Positions 24,638-33,342 are shown, counted from the first letter of the stretch. The stretch is 34,881 nucleotides of DNA from Bacteroidales bacterium (GCA_035353855.1 DAOQAK010000044.1:1-34881), one strand, 5' to 3'. Numbers and translations: made by a program. The notes: generated by a model from the sequence alone, not told the origin.

Positions 24638-26140
24638 TTATTCATACCAGTTCATAACCCTGCTTACGGCTTTCTTCCAGCCTTTATAAAGTTTTTCTCT
24701 TTCTTTATTTGTCATTCGGGATTTAAATGATGTTTTATTTTTTTTCAATTTCATGATTTCAGTTTTTGTCCAGAAACCGCACTGAATGCCAGCCATAAGA
24801 GCAACACCCAAAGCAGTCTGTTCCGATTGCTCTGATTTCTCAACAGCAATATTTAAAATATCAGACTGAAATTGCATTAAAAAATTATTAGCCGTAGCGC
24901 CACCATCTACTTTCAACGATTTTATTTTAATTCCCGAATCTTCTTCCATTGAAACGATTACATCTTTCGTTTGAAAAGCAATCGCTTCGAGTACTGCTCT
25001 TGCAATATCAGGGATTCCCGTATCGCGCTTTAATCCTATTAATGCGCCACATGCATCCATATCCCAGTAAGGTGTTCCCAATCCTGAAAATGCAGGAACA
25101 AAATATACTTCTTTACGCTCCTTTACTTTCATGGCTAACTTTTCGGAATCGGAAGCTTTGGAAATAATTTTCAAATTATCGCGCAGCCATTGAACGGCAG
25201 CGCCTGCAATAAAAACACTTCCTTCAAGCGCATATTCAATTTTGTTATCAATTCCCCAGGCAATAGTTGTTAGCAAACCATTTGCTGAAATTATTTTTCT
25301 TTCTCCTGTGTTCATCAACATAAAGCATCCTGTACCATATGTATTTTTTATCATTCCTTCTTCCCGGCAACCATGACCGAATAATGCTGCCTGCTGATCG
25401 CCGGCAATACCGCATACAGGAATAGAAACATGATTAAATATTTTTTTATCCGTATTTCCTAAAAAGCTGGATGATGGTTTTACTTCCGGTAAAATACTTT
25501 CAGGAATATCAAATATTTTAAGCAGTTCCTTATCCCAGCACAATGTTGAAATATTAAAAAGCATGGTACGCGAGGCATTGCTGTAATCAGTAAAATGACT
25601 TTTTCCTTTTGTAAGTTTCCACAACAACCATGTGTCGATGGTTCCAAAAAGTATTTCTCCTTTTTCAGCTGCTTTACGAACACCTTTTATATTATCAAGA
25701 ATCCATTTTATTTTAAATGCAGAAAAATAAGAATCAATAACCAGTCCTGTTTTATCTTTTACCAAATCAGCATAACCGTCATTTTTCATTTTATGACAAA
25801 ATGCATTCGTGCGTGTATCCTGCCATACAATAGCATTATAAACAGGCTTACCTGTATTTTTATTCCACAGGATAGTCGTTTCGCGTTGATTTGTAATGCC
25901 TATTGCTGCAATGCTTTCGGGATACAAGCCTGTTTTTACAAGCACATCTTTGCAAACTTCAATTTGTGTTTTATAAATTTCTTCAGGATTATGTTCAACC
26001 CATCCTTGTTCTGGAAAAATCTGTTTTATTTCTTTTTGCGATACACTTTTAGCAACTGCATTTTTATCGAAAAGTATTGCACGGCAACTTGTTGTTCCCT
26101 GGTCAATTGAGAGAATATACTTTTTTTGTGTAGAATTCAT
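24638..26140 (-). CDS. glpK: glycerol kinase
   Basis: 500 residues, normal FGGY-kinase length. It phosphorylates glycerol with ATP to sn-glycerol 3-phosphate in the cytoplasm. Visible motifs: SIDQGTTSCRAILFD (ATP/phosphate loop 1), GWVEHNPEEIY, GITNQRETTILW and AIVWQDTRT (glycerol-binding Arg-Glu and Trp region), WLLWKLT, the GIAGDQQAALFGHGC phosphate-2 motif, GLGTPYWD, and the adenosine motif LKVDGGATANNFLMQFQSDIL. No glpF or glpD lies next to it. Minus-strand TATTTTTG at 26163-26170 is a likely -7 box, 22 nt before the ATG. Confidence 0.95.
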   Translation of the reverse strand: MNSTQKKYILSIDQGTTSCRAILFDKNAVAKSVSQKEIKQIFPEQGWVEHNPEEIYKTQIEVCKDVLVKTGLYPESIAAIGITNQRETTILWNKNTGKPVYNAIVWQDTRTNAFCHKMKNDGYADLVKDKTGLVIDSYFSAFKIKWILDNIKGVRKAAEKGEILFGTIDTWLLWKLTKGKSHFTDYSNASRTMLFNISTLCWDKELLKIFDIPESILPEVKPSSSFLGNTDKKIFNHVSIPVCGIAGDQQAALFGHGCREEGMIKNTYGTGCFMLMNTGERKIISANGLLTTIAWGIDNKIEYALEGSVFIAGAAVQWLRDNLKIISKASDSEKLAMKVKERKEVYFVPAFSGLGTPYWDMDACGALIGLKRDTGIPDIARAVLEAIAFQTKDVIVSMEEDSGIKIKSLKVDGGATANNFLMQFQSDILNIAVEKSEQSEQTALGVALMAGIQCGFWTKTEIMKLKKNKTSFKSRMTNKEREKLYKGWKKAVSRVMNWYE

Positions 26141-26162
26141 TAAAAAAAATTAAGATTCATGA

Positions 26163-26170
26163 CAAAAATA
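26163..26170 (-). promoter_or_regulatory. -7-type motif upstream of glpK
   Basis: Minus-strand TATTTTTG matches TAnnTTTG and lies 22 nt before ATG 26140. A TTTG at 26183-26186 is closer (12 nt) than the usual spacing. Confidence 0.35.
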
Positions 26171-26200
26171 AATATTAACTTGCAAACGTATTTTTAAAAA

Positions 26201-27124
26201 TTGAAAAAAGAAATATTTTCATATAAACCAGAACCGGGTGTAGAAATAAAATATCTGCGCTGGCTGCCTGATATCAAGGCAAGAGCTACATTACAGGTTG
26301 TTCACGGCATGGCTGAACATGCATCGCGTTATGATGAATTTGCACGATTCATGAATGCAAATGGTTATGCAGTATATGCAAATGACCATCGCGGACACGG
26401 TCATACTGCCGGAAGTTTTGAGAACACCGGTTATTTTGCTAAAAGCAAAGGCTGGCAGAAAGTGGTGAATGATTGTAAAGGACTTACGGAAATAATAAAA
26501 AAAGAAAATTCCGAGCTTCCTGTGTATATTCTCGGTCATAGCATGGGTTCGTTTATTGTTCGTGATATCATTTCACAAAATGGAGAAAACTATAAAGGAG
26601 CTATTTTATCAGGTACTGCCTGGAATCCTTTCATGATGCTGCTTTCGGGAAGGTTCGTTGCTAAAATGCAGGAATTATTTTCAGGAAAAAAACACAGGAG
26701 CAAACTACTTGATAAATTATCGTTTGGCAGTTTTAATAAAAAGTTCAAACCAAACCGAACTCAATTCGATTGGTTAAGCCGCACACCTGAACTGGTTGAC
26801 CGGTATGTAAAAGATAAATTCTGCGGATTTATTTGTACCGCAGGTTTTTTTGATGATATGTTCGGAGGTATCTTAAAAATTCAGAAAAAGAAAGTTATAA
26901 AAAAAACGCCTTCGAATCTACCGATATTATTAGCCTGCGGCGAAAATGACCCTGTAGGTAATTTTACCGAAGGAGTAAAAGAAGTGTATAAAAAATATAA
27001 AAGTTGTGGGATAAAAGATATTGAACTTAAAATATACTTCCAGGGAAGGCATGAAATATTTAATGAAATCAACCGCAACGAAGTGTATGGCGATATGCTG
27101 AGATGGATGGACTTTCGCTTATGA
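26201..27124 (+). CDS. alpha/beta hydrolase, lysophospholipase / monoglyceride lipase type
   Basis: 307 residues. Serine hydrolase of the lysophospholipase family (hydrolase_4): oxyanion strand LQVVHGMAEHASRYDEFA, the family block ANDHRGHGHT (61-69), nucleophile elbow GHSMG with Ser114, acid Asp in ACGENDPVG and His in FQGRHEIFNE. Likely releases fatty acid from a glycerolipid or acyl ester; substrate is not visible from sequence. The start is a TTG at 26201; the next in-frame Met lies inside the oxyanion region, so TTG is preferred. It begins an operon: its stop overlaps the next ATG as ATGA. Confidence 0.85.
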   Translation: MKKEIFSYKPEPGVEIKYLRWLPDIKARATLQVVHGMAEHASRYDEFARFMNANGYAVYANDHRGHGHTAGSFENTGYFAKSKGWQKVVNDCKGLTEIIKKENSELPVYILGHSMGSFIVRDIISQNGENYKGAILSGTAWNPFMMLLSGRFVAKMQELFSGKKHRSKLLDKLSFGSFNKKFKPNRTQFDWLSRTPELVDRYVKDKFCGFICTAGFFDDMFGGILKIQKKKVIKKTPSNLPILLACGENDPVGNFTEGVKEVYKKYKSCGIKDIELKIYFQGRHEIFNEINRNEVYGDMLRWMDFRL

Positions 27125-28641
27125 TAACATTTGCCAGGGAAATATGGAATAATGAAGATAAGGTTTTTGCACGCGGAATGTTGATTGCATTTATAGCGTG
27201 CATTCTTTTTTATATCGGGCTTATTGTATTTGCAATAGGCGATGGTCGTTATGGTTTTATTCATGATGATGAATTCAATTATGTTGCTGCAGCAAAATTA
27301 TTTTCCGAGACATATGCTGTACGCGCCCCATTGTGCATGATGGAAGAAGTATCGAAAATACTTGGAGCTAACTGGTATGGGTTTTCTTACAATATTTTTT
27401 ACGGGGTTTTCTATATTATTTTTGGCGAACACTCAATCCTATTTATATTAATAAATGCACTTTTTCTTATCCTTTGTTTGGCGCTTATTTTAAAATCATT
27501 TGCAACTTCATATAATAAGATTTTTGCTATGTTGATGTTGCTGCTCTCCTACCCTGTTATGGTTTATACATTTATGTTCTTTCCTGAAATATTGCATATT
27601 TTCCTTGCTTTAATACAGTTCATGCTGCTTTATAAAATCTACCAGATTTATTTATCCAAAGGGAATTATGGTCAGCCTGTTTTTATGTTTGTTGTATTAT
27701 CGCTTGTATTTTCATTATTTCGTGTAACATCCGTATTCTGGATTGCAGGCATCATTCCGTTTTATAAAAACCCAAAACAATTCATCAACCGGATTGTTGT
27801 ATTTATTGCATCGGTAGTTCTTGTAATGGTATATATGCATTACTTCATTGCACCGGCATTTGTATATCCAATGAGTTCAATAGAGTCGCTGAAACGATTT
27901 CAGCTCGATACCTTCTTTAAAATGTGGATAAAATATGCAGGTTATAATTTTAACACCCTGGTTTCATTTACCATTAAAGAGCCCCAGGTTTTTATTTTAA
28001 TGTTTTTGTTTTTATATGCTGTATTAAAATCATTTTATAAAAAAGAGAAATTATTTCTTTCTGCTGTACTGATTTGTCTTTGTTATTTTTTCGCGCTAAT
28101 CAGTTTTTATAATGTGGTTCCTTTTTATTTTTCAAAACAAACGGCCGTATTATATCCATTGCTTATCGGAGCGCTTACATTTTCATCGTCGCTGTCGGTA
28201 CGAAAATTCGCTATACTCTGTATGCTGGTAGCTTTTCCATTTAATTTCAAATCGGCAACATTGGAAATCATCAAACGCAAAAATTCCGGCGTTGAATTGG
28301 AAACAAAATATGCAAACCAGGTTTCGGAACTAAAAAAAATATCACAACTTGTAGATCAGGATAAACGTAATCTTATTGAATTTATTCATTACGAATATAA
28401 ATTTCCACGTTATATTTTTTATGAAGCATTGCCATTAAGCAACAAAAATAAATATCCTATTACGTATACAGCCAGCTTATACAATGAAAGCCTTTATCCA
28501 GATATGGATTATAACGACCGTTTTGTACGTTACAAAAGGCTTAAAGTAAATTACGTACTTTCGCGCGATTCATTAAATATTGAAAAGCTTGAAATGATAT
28601 ATCATTCTCCGTATTATAATTTATATAAAGACAACCGATGA
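27121..28641 (+). CDS. multi-pass membrane protein, probable GT-C type glycosyltransferase
   Basis: 506 residues from ATG 27121, which overlaps the preceding TGA (ATGA). An upstream ATG at 27103 would overlap more and is not preferred. About ten to twelve hydrophobic helices cover residues 20-390, followed by a soluble C-terminal part (about 400-506). The first extracytoplasmic loop after helix 1 contains HDDEFNYVAAAKLF, an acidic pair in the position of the catalytic Asp of ArnT/PMT-like GT-C enzymes, which use polyprenyl-phosphate sugars. The family assignment is by architecture only. The neighbours (epimerase, GT2) support glycan or glycolipid transfer. Confidence 0.65.
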   Translation: MITFAREIWNNEDKVFARGMLIAFIACILFYIGLIVFAIGDGRYGFIHDDEFNYVAAAKLFSETYAVRAPLCMMEEVSKILGANWYGFSYNIFYGVFYIIFGEHSILFILINALFLILCLALILKSFATSYNKIFAMLMLLLSYPVMVYTFMFFPEILHIFLALIQFMLLYKIYQIYLSKGNYGQPVFMFVVLSLVFSLFRVTSVFWIAGIIPFYKNPKQFINRIVVFIASVVLVMVYMHYFIAPAFVYPMSSIESLKRFQLDTFFKMWIKYAGYNFNTLVSFTIKEPQVFILMFLFLYAVLKSFYKKEKLFLSAVLICLCYFFALISFYNVVPFYFSKQTAVLYPLLIGALTFSSSLSVRKFAILCMLVAFPFNFKSATLEIIKRKNSGVELETKYANQVSELKKISQLVDQDKRNLIEFIHYEYKFPRYIFYEALPLSNKNKYPITYTASLYNESLYPDMDYNDRFVRYKRLKVNYVLSRDSLNIEKLEMIYHSPYYNLYKDNR

Positions 28642-29603
28642 CTAACATCATTATAACAGGAGTTGCAGGATTTATAGGCTCGAACCTTGCTGCAAAATTA
28701 CTTGAACAGGGACATAAGGTTATTGGCATCGATAATTTAAGTTATGGCTTTGAAAGGAATATCCTGCCAATTAAAAAACACAAAAACTTTATTTTCATTT
28801 ATGGCGATATCGCTAACCCTTATGCTTTAAAAGGGTTCCAGGCTGATGTAATTGTTCATCTTGCTTCGCAAAAAATTCCACGGTACACTAGCGCATTAAG
28901 AACGCTGGATGAAAATTATTTAATGCTTAGAAATATTGTTCACAAATGCATTGAAGACAAATCGAAAATTGTGTTTGCATCTACGAGCGATGTTTATGGA
29001 AAAAATTCTAAAATACCATTTCGTGAAGATTCCGACCTGGTGCTGGGTCCAACAAATATTAAACGCTGGGCGTATGCCGCATCAAAAATTTATGGGGAAC
29101 AATATATCATCGCCAACAGCGAAGAATATGATTTGCAATACACCATAACCCGTTTTTTTGGTTCTTACGGAATTAACCAAAACCTTACCTGGTGGGGCGG
29201 TCCGCAATCTGTTTTTATTGCAAACGCATTAAAAAAACTTCCTCTTGAAATTCATGGCGATGGAAAACAAACACGAACATTCACTTATGTTGAAGATACA
29301 GTAAATGCATTGGTACATTGTATTATCAATCCTAAATCAACAAACGAGGTTTTTAATACCGGCTCAAAAAAATCGGAAGAAATTTCAATAACAGATTTGG
29401 CTAAGAAAATATGGATGATGATAAATCCGAATGAAGAAGCCAAATTGAATTTCATTCCTTATTCTACTTTCGGGAAATATGAGGATGTGATGCGACGCGT
29501 TCCTGATATCAGCAAGATTAAAGAATATTTTAATTTTGAACCACAGTGGACAATTGATGAAGGATTGAAAATTACTATTGACTGGCAGAAGAAAATAATT
29601 TAG
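28638..29603 (+). CDS. NAD-dependent nucleotide-sugar epimerase/dehydratase (extended SDR)
   Basis: 321 residues. Extended short-chain dehydrogenase: nucleotide-binding GVAGFIG (8-14), Asp in IGIDNLSYG, VIVHLASQ, Ser in FASTSDVYG, and the catalytic pair Tyr146/Lys150 in YAASKIYGEQ. The C-terminal part has GDGKQTRTFTYVEDTVNAL, typical of UDP-sugar 4-epimerases and dTDP/GDP-sugar dehydratases. The exact sugar cannot be told. Its ATG overlaps the stop of the membrane protein (ATGA), and the GT2 gene follows, so it should supply a sugar donor to the same pathway. Confidence 0.88.
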   Translation: MTNIIITGVAGFIGSNLAAKLLEQGHKVIGIDNLSYGFERNILPIKKHKNFIFIYGDIANPYALKGFQADVIVHLASQKIPRYTSALRTLDENYLMLRNIVHKCIEDKSKIVFASTSDVYGKNSKIPFREDSDLVLGPTNIKRWAYAASKIYGEQYIIANSEEYDLQYTITRFFGSYGINQNLTWWGGPQSVFIANALKKLPLEIHGDGKQTRTFTYVEDTVNALVHCIINPKSTNEVFNTGSKKSEEISITDLAKKIWMMINPNEEAKLNFIPYSTFGKYEDVMRRVPDISKIKEYFNFEPQWTIDEGLKITIDWQKKII

Positions 29604-29671
29604 ATTTGAGATTTACGAATTTAGAATTACGATTTTGAATTCATAGCAAGAAAAAACAGATTAAATTATTG

Positions 29672-29705
29672 GACAATGAATGACTAAAAATGACAATGAA
29701 TGACT
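29672..29705 (+). repeat. 14-bp direct repeat over the start codon of the GT2 gene
   Basis: GACAATGAATGACT occurs at 29672-29685 and again at 29692-29705, 20 bp apart. The second copy contains the ATG of the GT2 gene (29700). The first copy provides an ATG at 29680 that reads MTKNDNE and stops in a TGA overlapping the real ATG. Confidence 0.7.
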
Positions 29706-30431
29706 ATTTATTTTCTAATACCTGTATATAACGAAGCTGCAAATTTATCGGAGCTGGCGGTTAACATCACATCAGCATTGCCTTCTGAAAATAAATTTTA
29801 TCTTTTTGTTGACGATGGTTCTGCTGATAATTCAGTAAATATCATAAAAGAAAAATTTTCAGATAAACCATATTTTATAATTACCAAAGAAAAAAATGAA
29901 GGTCCCGGCGATTCATTTAATCGTGGCTTTGAATGGATATTGCAGCATTCAGAAAACAATGAAGATATTGTAATTACTTTGGAAGCGGATAACACATCCG
30001 ATATTCATCTTTTACCTAAAATGTATTCCATTTTAAATACGGGTTTTGATCTGGTGCTGGCATCAGTATATGCACAGGGCGGTGGGTTTGACAAAACATC
30101 TTTTCTTCGTCGTTTGATTTCTTCAATAGCTAATATGATGATGCGATTTGTATTCGATATAAAAATACTTACACTGAGTTCATTTTACAGAGCTTATAAA
30201 GTAGACCTTTTGAGAAAAATTAAAAATCAGTATCAAACAGTTATTGAAGAAAAAGGTTTTATTTCAATGCTTGAGATTTTAATAAAATCAATCCGCTTAA
30301 ATGCAAATATCATTGAAGTCCCGATGATATTGTATTCTAAGAAACGCAAAGGGAAATCAAAAATGAAAAAATTAAAAACGATGATGAGCTATTTTCGTTT
30401 TATGATGAAATCAGGGAAATATAAAATTTAA
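29700..30431 (+). CDS. family 2 glycosyltransferase, polyprenyl-phosphate sugar transferase-like
   Basis: 243 residues. GT-A fold of family 2: IPVYNEAANL at the start, LFVDDGSADNSVNII for the nucleotide-binding Asp, KNEGPGDSFNRGFE, and ITLEADNTSDIHLLPKM at the place of the metal-binding DxD motif (EAD here). The size and PKM...LVLASVY...LSSFYRAYK pattern are closest to dolichyl-phosphate mannosyltransferase-type enzymes, which make the lipid-linked sugars that GT-C enzymes use, consistent with the membrane protein two genes upstream. No C-terminal membrane helices are present. Its start region is duplicated. Confidence 0.87.
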   Translation: MTIYFLIPVYNEAANLSELAVNITSALPSENKFYLFVDDGSADNSVNIIKEKFSDKPYFIITKEKNEGPGDSFNRGFEWILQHSENNEDIVITLEADNTSDIHLLPKMYSILNTGFDLVLASVYAQGGGFDKTSFLRRLISSIANMMMRFVFDIKILTLSSFYRAYKVDLLRKIKNQYQTVIEEKGFISMLEILIKSIRLNANIIEVPMILYSKKRKGKSKMKKLKTMMSYFRFMMKSGKYKI

Positions 30432-30436
30432 AAAAT

Positions 30437-30901
30437 ATGGAACCAACGCCACGTGAATTATTTAAAGCATTAAAATTTATTTATGCAACATTAACAGCAG
30501 GAGTAGCAATATTGATTGTTGCTTTTGTAATAGTTAAGCTATCCGAAGAAAGTGCAATTACCGATAAAAATACAATACAATATTTTTGGACAATCTCGAT
30601 GTTACTCACATTATCGGTAATTCCTGCAACGTATTATTTATTCAAAAAGAAAATTTCAGGGATTTCAGAAGAGCAAACTTTTATTCAAAAACTAATTGTT
30701 TACCGATCGGCATTTATTTTAAAAATGGCAATGCTCGAAGCTTGCGGCTTTATCAATATTATATTTTATCAATTAACAGGTAATATGTATATTTTATATG
30801 CAGCAATCATTGCGTTGATAATAATGATAATTAACTACCCCAACAAATCAACTATATCAAGCGAACTAAAACTTACTCCTGAAGAAAATGAGCTTTTATA
30901 A
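30437..30901 (+). CDS. small multi-pass membrane protein
   Basis: 154 residues, starting 5 bp after the GT2 gene and so in the same operon. About four transmembrane helices: IYATLTAGVAILIVAFVIV, FWTISMLLTLSVIPATYYLF, a central amphipathic stretch (QKLIVYRSAFILKMAMLEACGFINIIFY), and YILYAAIIALIIMIIN. The C-terminus is hydrophilic. No named family recognised. It may assist the glycosyltransferase step, as small membrane partners often accompany DPM-like enzymes, but this is only inferred from position. A strong terminator follows. Confidence 0.7.
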   Translation: MEPTPRELFKALKFIYATLTAGVAILIVAFVIVKLSEESAITDKNTIQYFWTISMLLTLSVIPATYYLFKKKISGISEEQTFIQKLIVYRSAFILKMAMLEACGFINIIFYQLTGNMYILYAAIIALIIMIINYPNKSTISSELKLTPEENELL

Positions 30902-30902
30902 G

Positions 30903-30945
30903 ATAAAAAAAACGTCCGCTTTCTGGCGGACGTTTTTTATTATTT
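30903..30945. terminator. bidirectional rho-independent terminator
   Basis: AACGTCCGC (30911-30919) pairs with GCGGACGTT (30926-30934) around a 6-nt loop, with A and T runs outside. It serves the plus-strand operon ending at 30901 and the convergent lipocalin-like gene (stop 30940). Confidence 0.88.
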
Positions 30946-31311
30946 TTCCAATTGTTTCTCCAAAGTTATTTTTACCGTATCGGTGTTCACTGTAAAAACA
31001 AATTCTTTTTCATCAATTGATTTAATATTCCATGTTTCTTTATCTCCACCTTCCGAAGATATTGCTTCTACACTTTTTTCATCTTTTGAAAGCGCCCATG
31101 TACCAATTTTTCCATTATTTTCAGCAGCTTTCATTTCAAGTTTTCCGTCAGTGCCAAAAGTAATGGTAGTTTGCAGGTCTTGCGGAGCTAATGTTTCACC
31201 TTGCACACTTTTCAGTTTCCAAACTCCTACAACTTTATCTTTTGTTGATTTCCCGCATCCGGCAGCTAAAATAATTAAAGCTGCAAATAACAAATAAATT
31301 GCCTTTTTCAT
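30940..31311 (-). CDS. lipocalin-like lipoprotein
   Basis: 123 residues. Lipoprotein signal with Cys19 (LAAGC). The mature part starts with VVGVWKLKSVQG and continues as alternating strands (TTITFGTDGKLEM, GTWALSKDEKSVEA, ETWNIKSIDEKEFVFTV, DTVKITLEK), the pattern of small lipocalin-like/DUF lipoproteins common in Bacteroidetes: a G-x-W motif on the first strand and a small beta barrel. Ligand unknown. Its stop lies within the shared terminator zone. Confidence 0.82.
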   Translation of the reverse strand: MKKAIYLLFAALIILAAGCGKSTKDKVVGVWKLKSVQGETLAPQDLQTTITFGTDGKLEMKAAENNGKIGTWALSKDEKSVEAISSEGGDKETWNIKSIDEKEFVFTVNTDTVKITLEKQLEK

Positions 31312-31414
31312 TTCAAATAAGTTTTTATAAATAATTTAAGTGATATAAATTTTTGTTTTGCAAAGATGCAAATAATTTTTCTACTTGAAATTAATCTATG
31401 CGGTTTTAGAAAAA

Positions 31415-31519
31415 GTATGCTTCGGCTGAACGAATTTGCATTATTTTGCAAATTCGTTCGCCCAGTATTACTGGATATAAACGACTTTGACCTTGCAAAT
31501 TCGTCAAGGTTCAGTATAA
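31415..31519. repeat. long palindromic intergenic repeat, copy 2
   Basis: Begins TATGCTTCGGCT and ends TTCAGTATAA. The first hairpin is a perfect 13-bp stem, GAACGAATTTGCA (31428-31440) with TGCAAATTCGTTC (31447-31459). The second is ACTTTGAC with GTCAAGGT (one G-T pair). Landmarks and order match 19583-19690, but the stem sequences differ, with pairing kept. Confidence 0.75.
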
Positions 31520-31605
31520 ATCGTATTCATTTATATTTGAAATTGGACTAATTGTTATACCGACAGAAAAGAGTTTTGCAAAAATATTTTTTGTTTTCTT
31601 TACGG

Positions 31606-31659
31606 TATAACTCGTTCTAAACAGTTTTGCCTTTGCAAACCTGGTAAGAACGAGTATAA
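31606..31659. repeat. 54-bp palindromic intergenic repeat, copy 2
   Basis: Left arm ACTCGTTCTAAACAG (31610-31624), right arm CTGGTAAGAACGAGT (31641-31655), 13 of 15 pairs, TTTGC-containing loop, TATAA at both ends. Homologous over its full length to 15930-15983. Confidence 0.75.
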
Positions 31660-31692
31660 TTTAAAATATCCTATTGAATTTTATGAAAATTA

Positions 31693-33342
31693 TTATTTAA
31701 CAGCGCTATATACTTTATGCCCGTTGATGTAGGTCATTAAAACTTTTGCTGTAGGAATTTCATTTTCTGGAATAGAAAGAATATCTTTATCAAGCACAAC
31801 AAAATCGGCATACTTACCTTGTTCAATACTTCCTTTTTCATTTTCTTCAAAAAATGATTTTGCTGCCCAAATGGTCATGGCTTTCAAAGCATCTATACGT
31901 GAAAGCGCGTTTTCTTTCTGAAATCCAAATTCAGGAAATCCATTTAAATCTTTCCTGCATATTGCGGCATAATATCCGTAAACAGGATTGATGTTCTCTA
32001 TCGGGAAATCGCTGCCATTGCATAACCATCCATTTTCTTTCATTAAATTTTTATATGCATATGCATACTTAATACGTTCTTCGCCCAGTCGGTCAGTAGC
32101 CCAATACATATCGGATGTTGCATGAACCATATTCACAGCAGGAATGATATTATACTTTCCATATTTATTAATATCCTCAGGTGATACAACTTGCGAATGT
32201 TCAATACGCCAGCGATAATCATTAGAAGTTTTAAGGTACTGAGCATAAATATTTAAAATAGTTCTTACAGCTGAATCTCCAATGGCATGCGTGTTTACCT
32301 GGTAACCGTATTTGAAAGCCAGTTCACATATTTTTTTCAGTGAGTCTACTGTTGTTACCATTAATCCACAATTTTCAGGGCTGTCGTTATAGGGTTTGAG
32401 TAAACAGGCGCCACGTGAACCCAAAGCCCCATCGGCAAACAGCTTAACTGACCTAACATTCATATAAGGAGTTTTATACCTTCCAAAATACATGTAGGTG
32501 TTCAAATTTTCTTCAGTAGGATTTATCATTGCATAAACTTTCATTTTCAAAGTTCCTTTTTTCTGCATTGAATCCATCATGCTGATTATTCTTTTGTCAA
32601 GCCCTGCATCCCCCACAGAAGTAAGTCCAACACCAAAACAATTGTCGGCAGCGTTAATTAATACTTTAGAAATTTCTTTATCAGAATAATCAGGAATATA
32701 TTTGTTTACCAGTTCTATTGCGTTATCAACAAGAATACCGGTAAGTTTTCCGTTAACGGTTTCAACAATCCCGCCGCTTACTTTAGTATTAGCATTCACT
32801 CCGGCAATCTTTAATGCTGCACTGTTTGCCAATGCGGCATGACCATCAACTCTTATAATCAAAACAGGATTAGAAGGAAATAACGAATCGAGTCTTGATT
32901 TTTCAGGGAATTCTTTTATTTCCCAATCATTTTGATCCCATCCTCTGCCCTTTATCCATAATGGTTTTCGTGTTTTATAAAATTCCGAAAGTACATAAAG
33001 GACCTCGGTGAAAGATTTTGTTCCTGCCAGGTTCGCTTCAAGCAGCGAATGAGCATAACCATAAAAATGACAATGTGCATCAATAAAACCGGGATAAACA
33101 AATTTTCCATCCATATCCACACTTTGTTTAGCATCATATCTTTTTAACATATCGCTTTTTGTGCCCACATCAAGTATCATCCCTTCATTAATCACAAAGC
33201 AATCTTTAACAGAGAAGCTTTCATCAACCGTGTAAACATGAGCATTATAAACAATAAGGTCAACCTTCTGTTTTTTTGTATGGCATGAAAATGTAGTAGC
33301 AGTCATAGCGACAAGAATAATGAATAAATATTTTCTACACAT
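31693..33342 (-). CDS. YtcJ-like amidohydrolase, probable lipoprotein
   Basis: 549 residues. Amidohydrolase_3/YtcJ family metal-dependent hydrolase, often annotated as acting on amides or cyclic imides. The N-terminus is a signal with Cys20 (TATTFSC), so it is probably a lipoprotein facing the periplasm. Family blocks: VDLIVYNAHVYTVDE, FVYPGFIDAHCHF with metal ligands His90 and His92, GRGWDQNDW, RVDGHAALANSAAL, VKLFADGALGSRGACLL, NTHAIGDSAV, RIEHSQVV, NGSDFPIENINP, and the terminal GKYADFVVLDKDIL. Substrate unknown. Minus-strand TATATTTG at 33362-33369 is a likely -7 box, 19 nt before the ATG. Confidence 0.9.
   Translation of the reverse strand: MCRKYLFIILVAMTATTFSCHTKKQKVDLIVYNAHVYTVDESFSVKDCFVINEGMILDVGTKSDMLKRYDAKQSVDMDGKFVYPGFIDAHCHFYGYAHSLLEANLAGTKSFTEVLYVLSEFYKTRKPLWIKGRGWDQNDWEIKEFPEKSRLDSLFPSNPVLIIRVDGHAALANSAALKIAGVNANTKVSGGIVETVNGKLTGILVDNAIELVNKYIPDYSDKEISKVLINAADNCFGVGLTSVGDAGLDKRIISMMDSMQKKGTLKMKVYAMINPTEENLNTYMYFGRYKTPYMNVRSVKLFADGALGSRGACLLKPYNDSPENCGLMVTTVDSLKKICELAFKYGYQVNTHAIGDSAVRTILNIYAQYLKTSNDYRWRIEHSQVVSPEDINKYGKYNIIPAVNMVHATSDMYWATDRLGEERIKYAYAYKNLMKENGWLCNGSDFPIENINPVYGYYAAICRKDLNGFPEFGFQKENALSRIDALKAMTIWAAKSFFEENEKGSIEQGKYADFVVLDKDILSIPENEIPTAKVLMTYINGHKVYSAVK

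Larger units (their letters stand above)
31312..31692. other. intergenic region occupied by palindromic repeats
   Basis: 381 bp between two minus-strand genes. It contains the long palindromic repeat (31415-31519) and the short one (31606-31659). A 61-residue plus-strand open frame across the first repeat is an artefact of its palindromic sequence. No promoter box with good spacing was found for the lipocalin-like gene. Confidence 0.6.

Noticed and set aside
25595..26110. 171-residue plus-strand open frame opposite glpK
   Set aside because: Composition (Phe/Cys/Ile-rich) is typical of an antisense shadow, and glpK is certain.
26881..27264. 127-residue minus-strand open frame
   Set aside because: Antisense across the hydrolase/membrane gene junction; the plus-strand genes have clear motifs and ATGA coupling.
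31366..31551. 61-residue plus-strand open frame
   Set aside because: It runs through the palindromic repeat at 31415-31519 and its sequence is explained by the repeat; no start signal or family pattern.
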